Notes: generated by a model from the letters alone, not told the origin. 35,413 bases of DNA from JAPUDQ01 sp049289035 (GCA_049289035.1 JBAQIV010000055.1:1-35413); one strand, 5' to 3'. Positions 24,221-31,580 are shown, counted from the stretch's first letter. Numbers and translations: made by a program.

Positions 24221-24261
24221 TAGGCCAGTACTTTGCACGATAAACATTACGGCATCATAGC
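24221..24261. repeat. upstream degenerate copy of the tRNA(CAT) 5' flank and 5' end
   Basis: This 41-bp stretch matches 24382-24422, the promoter side and first 11 nt of the tRNA gene, with six mismatches. Both copies contain GTACTTTGCAC, AACATT and CGGCA-CATAGC in order. The tRNA body does not continue after CATAGC; a hairpin pair follows instead. Confidence 0.8.
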
Positions 24262-24262
24262 C

Positions 24263-24299
24263 CCCTGTCATCCGACAGGGCCACGTCGGATGACGTGGC
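24263..24299. repeat. paired hairpins with complementary loops
   Basis: CCCTGTC-ATCC-GACAGGG (24263-24280) and GCCACGTC-GGAT-GACGTGGC (24280-24299) are adjacent hairpins. A competing stem CATCCGAC/GTCGGATG (24269-24276 with 24285-24292) is also perfect. They lie where the tRNA D-arm would be in the duplicate copy. Confidence 0.8.
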
Positions 24300-24370
24300 A
24301 GCTGGAGAGCCCTCGGCTCAAAGAATATAGCGCAGTGCGCTCTAACCAGCTCAGTTATGATAGCAAGCCA
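24300..24370 (-). pseudogene. inverted tRNA-like fragment
   Basis: On the minus strand GAGCTGGTTAGAGCGCA (within 24330-24355) matches the D-arm of the tRNA at 24412, but in reverse orientation. It is preceded by GCTATCATAAC, a degenerate acceptor-like end. No anticodon or T-arm can be assembled, so this is a remnant rather than a gene. Confidence 0.55.
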
Positions 24371-24411
24371 ACAGTAGCCAATAGGCTTGTACTTTGCACC
24401 ATCAACATTGC

Positions 24412-24488
24412 GGCACCATAGCTCAGCTGGTTAGAGCGCAGGACTCATAAGCCTGAGGTCGGTAGTTCAAGCCTACCTGGTGCTACCA
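24412..24488 (+). tRNA. tRNA-Met (CAT), elongator; tRNA-Ile2 possible
   Basis: A 77-nt cloverleaf. The acceptor GGCACCA pairs with TGGTGCT (G1-U72 wobble); the D-arm is GCTC/GAGC; the anticodon loop CTCATAA has anticodon CAT; the T-arm is GGTAG-TTCAAGC-CTACC; the discriminator is A and CCA is encoded. The anticodon stem has an A-G mismatch at its last pair. Without a C1-A72 mismatch it is not the initiator. CAT with lysidine modification by TilS would make it tRNA-Ile(AUA) instead; sequence alone favours elongator Met moderately. Confidence 0.9.
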
Positions 24489-24528
24489 TGAAAGATACCT
24501 TATCGTAAGATAGGGTATTTTTCATGGT
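24485..24528 (+). terminator. tRNA terminator hairpin
   Basis: A long hairpin beginning with the encoded ACCA end: ACCATGAAA pairs with TTTCATGGT, GATACC with GGTAT, and CCTTATC with GATAGGG around GTAA. The T5 tract is inside the 3' arm. Confidence 0.72.
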
Positions 24529-24563
24529 CGCCGTATTATTTGAACTACTAACCAACAGGCGCT

Positions 24564-24587
24564 AACTACCGTTGGCAGTTATTTTTT
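24564..24587 (+). terminator. second intrinsic terminator (plus strand)
   Basis: AACTACC-GTT-GGCAGTT followed by ATTTTTT. It overlaps the end of the convergent gene at 24579 and would stop any read-through from the tRNA. Confidence 0.65.
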
Positions 24588-24833
24588 CTTACTTTTGCGT
24601 AATCTTGCAAGTATAACGACCGAAGCCACAACAAGCAGCAGTCCCGAACCAAGTCCAACGGCCACATCAAAACCTGTCTTCGCAAGAGGATTTGTTTGTG
24701 GGGTGGCTGTCGGCTGCGTTGTGGTAGTAGCAGCGAGACAGGCCTCTTGGTTACTATAACTACCCGACCCATACGTGTCACAGTTGTAGGTCGCGGCGGC
24801 AATCGATGAAAAATATATGCTTCTCATATACAC
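24579..24833 (-). CDS. small LAKTG (sortase-signal) surface protein
   Basis: An 84-aa protein. The C-terminus has LAKTG, a 20-residue hydrophobic helix (VGLGSGLLLVVASVVILARL) and the basic tail RKSKKK, the layout of an LPxTG-type cell-wall sorting signal. The N-terminal half contains NCDTYGSGSY and a second cysteine, then a Thr/Pro/Gln linker. The N-terminus is only weakly hydrophobic, so its export signal is unclear. The start is taken as GTG 24833 because TATGAT lies exactly 7 nt upstream; ATG 24827, two codons in, is the alternative. No sortase gene is in this window. Confidence 0.72.
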   Translation of the reverse strand: MYMRSIYFSSIAAATYNCDTYGSGSYSNQEACLAATTTTQPTATPQTNPLAKTGFDVAVGLGSGLLLVVASVVILARLRKSKKK

Positions 24834-24840
24834 ACGCTAT

Positions 24841-24846
24841 ATCATA
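24841..24846 (-). promoter_or_regulatory. -10 box supporting a GTG leaderless start
   Basis: TATGAT on the minus strand, 7 nt before GTG 24833. Confidence 0.55.
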
Positions 24847-24850
24847 TTTC

Positions 24851-24878
24851 TTGATTTATTTGTCATTACAAGTATAAT
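24851..24878 (+). promoter_or_regulatory. tatA promoter
   Basis: TTGATT, a 16-nt spacer and TATAAT. The predicted leader is about 30 nt and contains GGAG 9 nt before ATG 24917. It is divergent from the LAKTG gene. Confidence 0.7.
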
Positions 24879-24916
24879 AACCGTTAGCAACACGTAATTC
24901 AATGGAGTAATCTACT

Positions 24917-25090
24917 ATGCCTAGTATCGGACCAATGGAACTAATCGTAATTCTTATCATCCTCCTCTTGCTCTTCGGGGCAAAGAAACTGCCGGAACTC
25001 GCACGCAGCATCGGTTCATCAGCCAAAGAGCTAAAAAGTGCAATGAAAGACGAACCAGAAAGTGACAAATCTAGCGACAAAAAATCATAA
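24917..25090 (+). CDS. tatA: twin-arginine translocase subunit TatA
   Basis: A 57-aa protein read directly from the sequence: MPSIGPMELIVILIILLLLF, then GAKKLPELARSIGSSAKELK and an acidic/basic tail ending DKKS. It has the TatA layout: one short TM helix, the FGxxKLPELARxxG hinge and an amphipathic helix. TatA forms the pore with TatC for folded proteins carrying RR signals. GGAG lies 9 nt upstream of the ATG. tatC follows immediately, and no tatB is present, so this is a minimal TatAC system. Confidence 0.94.
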   Translation: MPSIGPMELIVILIILLLLFGAKKLPELARSIGSSAKELKSAMKDEPESDKSSDKKS

Positions 25091-26108
25091 ATTGTCCGAG
25101 CACCCGACGGCCTTGCCAACCATGATGGATCATATCCGTGAGTTGCAAGGCCGTCTGTTCGCTGTTGTGCTGACATTTGTACTGATCGCTGCAGCCGCTT
25201 ATCCTTTTTTTGACAAAATTGCCGCCATACTCATGGCGCCACTCAAACCGGACCAACAACTTGTCTACTTGACCCCGGGTGGAGCTTTTAGCTTTATCAT
25301 AAAAGTATGCATCTACATCGGTATCATCGGGTCATTGCCCATGATTATTTATCATACCTATCGGTTTCTCATGCCGGCCCTCAAGCATGTTCACCTAAAG
25401 ACTGTTTTACGCTACACGATGTGGTCGCTTGTCTTAGCAATAGCCGGTATTGTCTTTGCTTATTATGTCAGCCTGCCCGCAGCTCTTTACTTTTTAACTA
25501 GTTTTGATCTCAACCATATCAGCCCTATGCTGACGATCGATTCGTACTTCTCATTTGTCATGACCTATCTGCTCGCTGGCGCGTTACTTTTTCAATTACC
25601 GATCCTCATGATCATCATCAATACCATCACACCCCTCACGCCAAAGAAACTTATGTCGTATCAGCGACACCTTATTGTCGGATCGTTTATCGTGGCGGCC
25701 GTGATTTCCCCGACACCCGATGCGCTTAACCAGACCCTCCTCGCTGCACCCATGATCGTTATGTATCAACTTGGGATTATTCTCATCTGGGTACGCAATC
25801 GAAAAGTCATCCGCACCACCAACACCACCAGGCTATACCGATCCCATACACAACCAATGCAGCCTATAGAGCCGGTCGCTCCGCTACCACTGTCACCTTT
25901 GTCTCAGGAAGTTTTTGCGGTGAAAACATTGCCGTCCATGCGCCCACCTCAACGCGTCGTACGACGAATCGATGGGTTTATGCCGCAGCGTCCTCTGCCT
26001 AGTCGGCCCGCCATAGTACCTTCCCCCTCATCAGTGGCACGCCTTCACCAATCTGTCAGAGCACGCCCCCGCACGATTGATGGCTTTTTTGTACCGGCTC
26101 GCTCATAA
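25062..26108 (+). CDS. tatC: twin-arginine translocase subunit TatC with Pro-rich tail
   Basis: Up to 348 aa. The TatC core (about 22-250) begins with the conserved MMDHIRELQGRL and has six TM helices, including YVSLPAALYFLTSFD and RHLIVGSFIVAAVISPTPDA. TatC is the receptor for twin-arginine signals. About 95 extra C-terminal residues are Pro/Arg/Ser-rich and contain two related motifs, RRIDGFMPQRP and RTIDGFFVPARS. Most TatC proteins end soon after the last helix. The start is uncertain: GTG 25062 overlaps tatA, TTG 25092 follows its stop by one base, and ATG 25122 is also in frame. Confidence 0.92.
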   Translation: MTNLATKNHKLSEHPTALPTMMDHIRELQGRLFAVVLTFVLIAAAAYPFFDKIAAILMAPLKPDQQLVYLTPGGAFSFIIKVCIYIGIIGSLPMIIYHTYRFLMPALKHVHLKTVLRYTMWSLVLAIAGIVFAYYVSLPAALYFLTSFDLNHISPMLTIDSYFSFVMTYLLAGALLFQLPILMIIINTITPLTPKKLMSYQRHLIVGSFIVAAVISPTPDALNQTLLAAPMIVMYQLGIILIWVRNRKVIRTTNTTRLYRSHTQPMQPIEPVAPLPLSPLSQEVFAVKTLPSMRPPQRVVRRIDGFMPQRPLPSRPAIVPSPSSVARLHQSVRARPRTIDGFFVPARS

Positions 26109-26114
26109 AAATAC

Positions 26115-26143
26115 TTGTGCTTTTGTGAGAGATACGCTACACT
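26115..26143 (+). promoter_or_regulatory. promoter of the 75-aa gene
   Basis: TTGTGC, a 17-nt spacer and TACACT, with an A-rich leader of about 30 nt before ATG 26180. Confidence 0.55.
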
Positions 26144-26179
26144 GTATGCGTTACTAAAAATAAAACAAAAAACACCACT

Positions 26180-26407
26180 ATGCAAAAACCAAAAGTATTA
26201 CAAGAATTATTAGAATCTCAAATGGATCGAAAGGAATTCTTAAAATACGCCTCGGCGGGCCTTCTGCTTGTCTCTGGCGGCGGTATGATCGTCAATGCAC
26301 TCGGGCTTTCTAAAAAATCATCTGACGGTGCTAGCCGTGGTGATACACTAAACGCCTCGAGCGCCTACGGCTATGGATCGAGCGCCTACGGCGGAAAATC
26401 TGCCTAA
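26180..26407 (+). CDS. small membrane protein with Tat-like RK signal
   Basis: A 75-aa protein. The segment MDRKEFLKYASAG resembles a twin-arginine signal ((S/T)RRxFLK) but has Arg-Lys in place of Arg-Arg. It is followed by a hydrophobic stretch LLLVSGGGMIVNALGL. The C-terminal 35 residues are Ser/Gly/Tyr-rich with YGYGSSAYGG. No signal-peptidase site is obvious, so it may stay anchored. It sits directly after tatAC and before the tail-fibre-like gene, making it a candidate Tat client or export partner. No family recognised. Confidence 0.7.
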   Translation: MQKPKVLQELLESQMDRKEFLKYASAGLLLVSGGGMIVNALGLSKKSSDGASRGDTLNASSAYGYGSSAYGGKSA

Positions 26408-26485
26408 TATTTTTGAAATGGCCACGCTTTGTAGCGTATGTGATATATTAGTAGTATAAAATTATCATAAGTATGATGGAGGAGT

Positions 26486-28297
26486 ATGGCACGCTTACCA
26501 AAGCCAGGAGGAGATGCGGGTAATTGGGGTGAGATCCTCAATGACTTTCTCAGCCAAACACACAACCTAGACGGTAGCCTTAAAGCTCAGTCCATCGTTG
26601 CCAGCTCTCTGGCTACGGCTACCGGCAATACCGGCGATGTCCTTACCCTAGATACCACCGCTCCCGGCGGCTTTAAATGGTCAACTGTTAGTGGCGGCAC
26701 AGGCTCTTCCCCCACCGGTCCCGCTGGTGGTGATCTCGCTGGTACCTATCCTAACCCGACCGTCCCTGGTCTCGCAACCAAGCAACCACTCATCGCTCTT
26801 GGTACTACGTCACACTACTATCGTGGCGATAAGACCTGGCAAACCCTCGACAAAACCAGTGTTGGCCTGAGTAATGTCGACAATACCAGTGATGCAGCCA
26901 AACCTATCTCTACCGCCACGCAAACAGCACTGGCAACCAAAGCTGACACTAGCACTACCTACACCAAGACGCAGGTGGACACAGCCCTGACTGCCAAAGC
27001 TGACACCGCTACCACCTACACCAAAGCACAGGTCGATACCGCACTCACTGCCAAAGCCAATACCTCTGATCTCACAAACTACGTTCAAACGAGCAAGCTC
27101 GGTGCCGTCAGTGGTGTCGCCACACTCGATGCCACTGGTAAAGTGCCTAGTACTCAATTACCCAGTACGGCCGCCCAGGTCAACAGTGACTGGAATGCTA
27201 GTACGGGTGTCGCACAGATCCTCAACAAACCAAGTCTCGCTACCGTTGCTACGACTGGCGTCTACACCGACCTCACGAGTCGACCGACACTCGCAAGCGT
27301 TGCAACCTCTGGTTCATACAGTGACCTGGTAAACAAGCCAACCATCCCTGCACAATTTGCCCCCATTGCTGGTACCAATGTCACTCTGTCTGGTACATAC
27401 CCAAGTATTACGATTAGCGCCACACCAGGTGCTGGTGTAACTGACCTCACTACGAGCACTACCACAACCAGTGTGACGGTTATTAGTAGTACTGGTACCG
27501 ACGCCACCATTGCTGCTGCCTCAGCCACTGACGCTGGTGTCATGACAACATCCGACAAGACCAAGCTTGATGGTATTGCCGCTGGTGCTACCGCCAATGC
27601 CACTGATGCTCAATTACGTGACCGGGCAACCCATACTGGTACGCAAGCCATTGCTACCGTGACAGGCCTACAGACTGCACTCGACGGGAAGGCTGATGTC
27701 AGCACCACGTATACGAAGACACAGGTGGATACGGCGCTGGGTGGGAAGGCGAATACGACACATACCCACAGTGGTGCCGACATCACATCTGGTACTGTCG
27801 CTCCAGCACGTCTCGGTAGCGGTACGGCCGATTCGACGACCTACCTACGCGGCGATGGCACATGGACAAGCGTGCCTGCGACAACAAGCGTCACTATGGG
27901 CGGCGATCTATCAGGGCTATCAAGCAATGCCCAGATCGTAGCCGGTGCTGTCGGAACTCCAGAGCTAGCGAACGGTGCCGTAACAACCGGCAAGATAAGC
28001 AGTAGTGGGGCGACAAGCGGTCAAGTCCTCACCTACAGCGGTACGGCTGTCGCATGGACCGACCCCGCGACAACGAGTGATGCATCGGCTCTCACGACCG
28101 GTCTTCTTGGTATCGACCGTTTGCCCGCCGGTTCGACCCTAACAGTGGCAAAGTCTGGCAGTACATGGCCAGCCCGACCAACAAGCCGTAGCGATGTGAT
28201 CATTCAATGGAAAGGCGCTGATCCATCGCCACCTATCGTGTCATCTGGCACGGGGGGCATGCTTGATAACGTCGATATTCGACTCGTAACACCGTAG
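26486..28297 (+). CDS. phage tail-fibre-like repeat protein
   Basis: A 603-aa protein. It starts MARLPKPGGDAGNWGEIL, without a signal peptide. The body has motifs common in phage tail fibres: GGDLAGTYPNPTV, VGLSNVDNTSDAAKPIST, near-identical 18-residue repeats TYTKTQVDTALTAKAD, QILNKPSLATVATTGVY, and HTHSGADITSGTV. The C-terminus ends DNVDIRLVTP. Such proteins form trimeric fibres that bind surfaces. A clear GGAGG precedes the ATG. There are no phage structural genes nearby, so it looks like a cellular adhesin of tail-fibre ancestry. Export is unexplained by its own N-terminus. Confidence 0.8.
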   Translation: MARLPKPGGDAGNWGEILNDFLSQTHNLDGSLKAQSIVASSLATATGNTGDVLTLDTTAPGGFKWSTVSGGTGSSPTGPAGGDLAGTYPNPTVPGLATKQPLIALGTTSHYYRGDKTWQTLDKTSVGLSNVDNTSDAAKPISTATQTALATKADTSTTYTKTQVDTALTAKADTATTYTKAQVDTALTAKANTSDLTNYVQTSKLGAVSGVATLDATGKVPSTQLPSTAAQVNSDWNASTGVAQILNKPSLATVATTGVYTDLTSRPTLASVATSGSYSDLVNKPTIPAQFAPIAGTNVTLSGTYPSITISATPGAGVTDLTTSTTTTSVTVISSTGTDATIAAASATDAGVMTTSDKTKLDGIAAGATANATDAQLRDRATHTGTQAIATVTGLQTALDGKADVSTTYTKTQVDTALGGKANTTHTHSGADITSGTVAPARLGSGTADSTTYLRGDGTWTSVPATTSVTMGGDLSGLSSNAQIVAGAVGTPELANGAVTTGKISSSGATSGQVLTYSGTAVAWTDPATTSDASALTTGLLGIDRLPAGSTLTVAKSGSTWPARPTSRSDVIIQWKGADPSPPIVSSGTGGMLDNVDIRLVTP

Positions 28298-28305
28298 GTG
28301 CTATC

Positions 28306-31167
28306 GTGGCAGCCTATACAAATTCAGCTGAAGGCGGAACAGTCGGGGCAACTATATCGGTTGCCAACAGTGGCGGTGCGTCGGGCAACGCTTTTACGCA
28401 AGTCAGCCCAGTTGGGGCACCCTCATATACTTTCGCCAACAACTCTGTCGCTCACGGTAGCCTCTCCTACCGTATAACCGGCATTGCTGGTGATACAGTT
28501 AAGTTATATCTGGGTGGAACAGCCGCGACTGCAAGCGCAGCACGGGCGTACCTCTCGTTTGTATCAGTACCCATCGCTGCACAAACGCTTCTAATCATGC
28601 AAAATTCCTCATTTGCTGCAGCGGCCAATGTCAATATAAACTCAAGCGGCAAACTCTATGTATCAGACGCTGCCGGTGCAACGCTTTACACATCACCGTC
28701 TGCCGTTACGGCCGGCACCTGGTATCGAGTCGAACTACAAGCTGCGGCTGGTACGACAACGACAGATGGGACGATAAATTTTCAATATTATACTGGTGAC
28801 GGTACAACCGCACTCGGATCGTTTGCTAGCGCAACAGTTAACGCAGGTACGGCGACAATGCTCAGGCTTGTAGCTGGCAAACACAATTCATCACCAACTC
28901 TCGATTTTAACCTCGACGACCTTGCCTACACCTCAGGTACAACGACACCAATCGGCGTATATGTATTTTCTAACCAATTACCTATTGCAAATGCTGGCTT
29001 TGACCAAGCTGGTATTGTACCTGGCGCCACAGTAACCCTCGACGGTTCTGGTTCGAGCGACGCCGACGGCACAATTGCAAGCTACAGCTGGACACAAGTA
29101 GCGGGAAATCCGACCGTATCACTCGCTGGCTCTGGCGCAACGAGGACATTTACTGCTCCTGCTACCGCCAATGGCACTACCCTTGTCTTTGGGCTTGTAG
29201 TGACCGACAACCTCGGCGCATCATCGATCCAAGACACCATAAACGTCAATATCAACGGTCAAGGTACACGTGTGTACCTGCAAAACACCGCTGAAGGCGG
29301 CACTAATGGCGTCAGCGCAACAACCCTCAACACAGGGGGAGCATCTGGCCCTGCACTGTCGCAAGTTATCACGACCACTGCTGGTACGGCAACATTCTCA
29401 AACGCTATTGCTGCACATGGCAGTCTCTCGTATCTTATCAGCGGTGCAGCGACCGATACTGCAAAGCTGTATTTTGGTAGCAGTAATAGCTCGGGTGCAG
29501 CCGCGCGTGTCTCGATTTACCTGACGACGCTCAGCGGCAACCAAGGTGTTTTCATGATTCAAAGCACCAATTTTACAGAGGTGGCCTCAGTTAATATTGA
29601 TAGTACCAATCACCTTACCCTCACCGATGCCGCTGGTTCCACACTGTATGTCACAACCGCGACCGTTACAACAAACACCTGGTACCGTCTTGAGCTTCAA
29701 ACAGCAATCGGATCAACCACGAGCAACGGTACGATCAATTTCCAGTGGTATGCCGGCGACAGCACCACTGCCATTGAGACATTCTCCTCTTCGAGCGTCA
29801 ACAGTGGCACCTACAACGCGCTCCGTCTCCAAGTCGGCAAGATCACAAGCTCGTCTACCCTCACTATGAATGTCGATGACCTCGCGTATGACACACAGCT
29901 ACTTCCTATCGGACCCTATGCAGTTATGGACCAGGCCCCCACTGCCTCGGCCGGAGGTAATATCGTCAATATCGAACCATATACGACGGTTACACTAACA
30001 GGGACTGACGCCGATGTTGACAGTACCGTTGTCGCGCGTACCTGGCGCCAGGTCTCAGGACCTGCCGTCACACTAAGCGGTACCGGCGCTACACGGACAT
30101 ATACTGCTCCAGGAGCCGTCGGGGGTGCAACCCTCGTGTTTGGGTATCAAGTAACCGATGACTACGGCGCAATGTCAGATGAAAGCACAACCACTCACAC
30201 CGTCCTACCCGTGTCAGAGCGTGCGGTGATCGGTGGCCTTGAGGTGCCTATTCGTATGTCGCCACTCGTTGCTGGCGCAACGCCACTTGGCTATGACTGG
30301 GTAGCCAAGTCCAATGCTCTTGTCAGGCGCGGTACAGCCCAGGCAACCGAGCTACTCAATACCAGCTTTGACACATTTGCCCTCGCCTCACCTATGACCT
30401 ATGCCAACTATTGTATTGCTATGGGTGGAGCATCTGGCGGCGGCTCCTCAACAGTAGCCAATACGTCGATTATCGCTGCTGCAAGCCACGGCAATATTAT
30501 CCGCCAACATTTTGTCGGTGACACAGCGACACCAGCTACCGCAAAAACTCATTTTGGCGGCGACTGGGGTATCGTCACTAACACTCCATTGACACAACCG
30601 GTTGACGAAGCGACCCTCACCTACGATATTCGTTTTGCCTACAATGCCGCTGCGCCCAATGGTTTCGATTGGGTATGGGGTGGCAAACTACCTGGTCTCG
30701 GCGGCATACGGCCGGGCTATGGCAACCCACCAACCGGAGGTTCACCGTCACCAAATGGCTGGTCGGGCCGTGGTATGTGGATCACAAAAGGTTCGTACCC
30801 CTCAGTCGCTGGTACGAACGAGTTTATTAGCTACATCTATGACCCCACGCAAGCACCCGGTAACTATGGACAAAACCGGCGTACCGGCAAAGCCTTTGTT
30901 GCCGATCAATGGCACACCGTGACACAGTATTACAAAATGAATACTATCGCGACCGAGGGAGTAAGCGGCAACACCAACGGCGTTCACCGCGTGTGGTTTG
31001 ATGGCCAGTTAGTCTATGAAAACACTGCTCAGGTATTTCGCATCTATGAAGCTGCTAAGATCACTCATCTCTTGTGGCACATGTTCTACGGTGGCGGTGA
31101 TTATAATTGGGCACCGTCATATGATTCAGATATCGACATAGACAATCTTCGCATCACAACGCCATAA
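28306..31167 (+). CDS. large PKD/lyase-like surface protein (PL14-like C-terminus)
   Basis: A 953-aa protein with GTG start 8 nt after the previous stop (AGGTG upstream). Order: a beta-rich domain (about 1-225), a PKD/REJ-like domain (about 226-315, LDGSGSSDADGTIASYSW), a second copy of the first domain (about 320-540), a second PKD-like domain (about 541-635), and a C-terminal domain (about 640-953). The last contains DWVWGGKLPGLGG, SGRGMWIT and QWHTVTQYYKMN, typical of polysaccharide lyase family 14-like alginate/glucuronan lyases. No signal peptide. It probably degrades or binds an acidic polysaccharide on a host or biofilm. Catalytic residues were not verified. Confidence 0.8.
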   Translation: MAAYTNSAEGGTVGATISVANSGGASGNAFTQVSPVGAPSYTFANNSVAHGSLSYRITGIAGDTVKLYLGGTAATASAARAYLSFVSVPIAAQTLLIMQNSSFAAAANVNINSSGKLYVSDAAGATLYTSPSAVTAGTWYRVELQAAAGTTTTDGTINFQYYTGDGTTALGSFASATVNAGTATMLRLVAGKHNSSPTLDFNLDDLAYTSGTTTPIGVYVFSNQLPIANAGFDQAGIVPGATVTLDGSGSSDADGTIASYSWTQVAGNPTVSLAGSGATRTFTAPATANGTTLVFGLVVTDNLGASSIQDTINVNINGQGTRVYLQNTAEGGTNGVSATTLNTGGASGPALSQVITTTAGTATFSNAIAAHGSLSYLISGAATDTAKLYFGSSNSSGAAARVSIYLTTLSGNQGVFMIQSTNFTEVASVNIDSTNHLTLTDAAGSTLYVTTATVTTNTWYRLELQTAIGSTTSNGTINFQWYAGDSTTAIETFSSSSVNSGTYNALRLQVGKITSSSTLTMNVDDLAYDTQLLPIGPYAVMDQAPTASAGGNIVNIEPYTTVTLTGTDADVDSTVVARTWRQVSGPAVTLSGTGATRTYTAPGAVGGATLVFGYQVTDDYGAMSDESTTTHTVLPVSERAVIGGLEVPIRMSPLVAGATPLGYDWVAKSNALVRRGTAQATELLNTSFDTFALASPMTYANYCIAMGGASGGGSSTVANTSIIAAASHGNIIRQHFVGDTATPATAKTHFGGDWGIVTNTPLTQPVDEATLTYDIRFAYNAAAPNGFDWVWGGKLPGLGGIRPGYGNPPTGGSPSPNGWSGRGMWITKGSYPSVAGTNEFISYIYDPTQAPGNYGQNRRTGKAFVADQWHTVTQYYKMNTIATEGVSGNTNGVHRVWFDGQLVYENTAQVFRIYEAAKITHLLWHMFYGGGDYNWAPSYDSDIDIDNLRITTP

Positions 31168-31186
31168 GATTTCTCGATACCATACC

Positions 31187-31327
31187 TTATGCGTCAAATT
31201 CTTCGACTTCAGCCAAAGCGAGCTCACGGCGACCTATAAGTGACTGTAGTTCGGCACTGCTGCGCATACGGTTCCAGGTCTCGGTCACAGTTTGTGCTAG
31301 TTTGGTTTCGGCTTGAGTTTTTGTCAT
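31187..31327 (-). CDS. 46-aa small protein
   Basis: ATG 31327 opens a 46-codon frame, MTKTQAETKLAQTVTETWNR, ending ELALAEVEEFDA. It is helical and amphipathic, with no TM segment or cysteine. A weak purine stretch (AGAAAG) precedes the start, and a TATGAT-like box lies about 40 nt upstream. I recognise no family. The composition looks protein-like, and it is the only open gene in the stretch between the lyase-like protein and the structured RNA. Confidence 0.5.
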   Translation of the reverse strand: MTKTQAETKLAQTVTETWNRMRSSAELQSLIGRRELALAEVEEFDA

Positions 31328-31403
31328 GGTGGACTTTCTATTTGTTTTATTTGGTTATATATACATCATAGCAAAAAACATAAGCTTTGTCAATACCTTT
31401 ATA

Positions 31404-31527
31404 CCTGAGTCTCATACCTTCCTTCTCGGAGCAACTGCCCCTGCTTGCTAACTGATTAGCACCAGCCTTAGCAGGGGCTGGCCGATACGGCCAACTGCTC
31501 CGAGGGAGGAGGTTTTAAAGACTCAGG
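31404..31527 (+). ncRNA. structured RNA element (unrecognised)
   Basis: Nested perfect helices: CCTGAGTCT (31404-31412) with AGACTCAGG (31519-31527); CTCGGAGCA (31425-31433) with TGCTCCGAG (31496-31504). Inside are GCCCCTGCT/AGCAGGGGC (31437-31445 with 31470-31478), enclosing TGCTAA-CTGA-TTAGCA, and the hairpin TGGCCG-ATA-CGGCCA (31479-31493). The result is a two-helix stalk opening into a multi-branch junction. A TATACC box just upstream (31400-31405) could start a transcript here. It matches no riboswitch consensus I know. Either a small RNA gene or the 5' leader of the operon at 31617. Confidence 0.72.
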
Positions 31528-31542
31528 GGCTTATCGCTTGGG

Positions 31543-31580
31543 CATAACCACTTTGACTTTTAGAGGTAGTCTATGGTTAT
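31543..31580 (+). promoter_or_regulatory. second hairpin in the leader of the 31617 operon
   Basis: ATAACCA (31544-31550) pairs with TGGTTAT (31574-31580), and GACT with AGTC inside. It lies between the main structured RNA and the first gene. Confidence 0.5.

Noticed and set aside
26920..27060. CRISPR-like or tandem DNA repeat
   Set aside because: The repetition follows the codons of an 18-residue protein repeat inside the fibre-like gene. There are no unique spacers and no cas genes.
26486..28297. Prophage call for the tail-fibre-like gene
   Set aside because: No capsid, portal, terminase, lysis or integrase genes are visible in the window, and the neighbours are tatAC and a lyase-like surface protein.
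31404..31527. RNase P RNA, SRP RNA, 6S RNA, cobalamin or T-box element
   Set aside because: None of their conserved sequences is seen (no SRP GGAAGGAAGCAGC-type loop, no T-box AGGGTGGNACCGCG-type motif, no intact cobalamin GCCACTG box).
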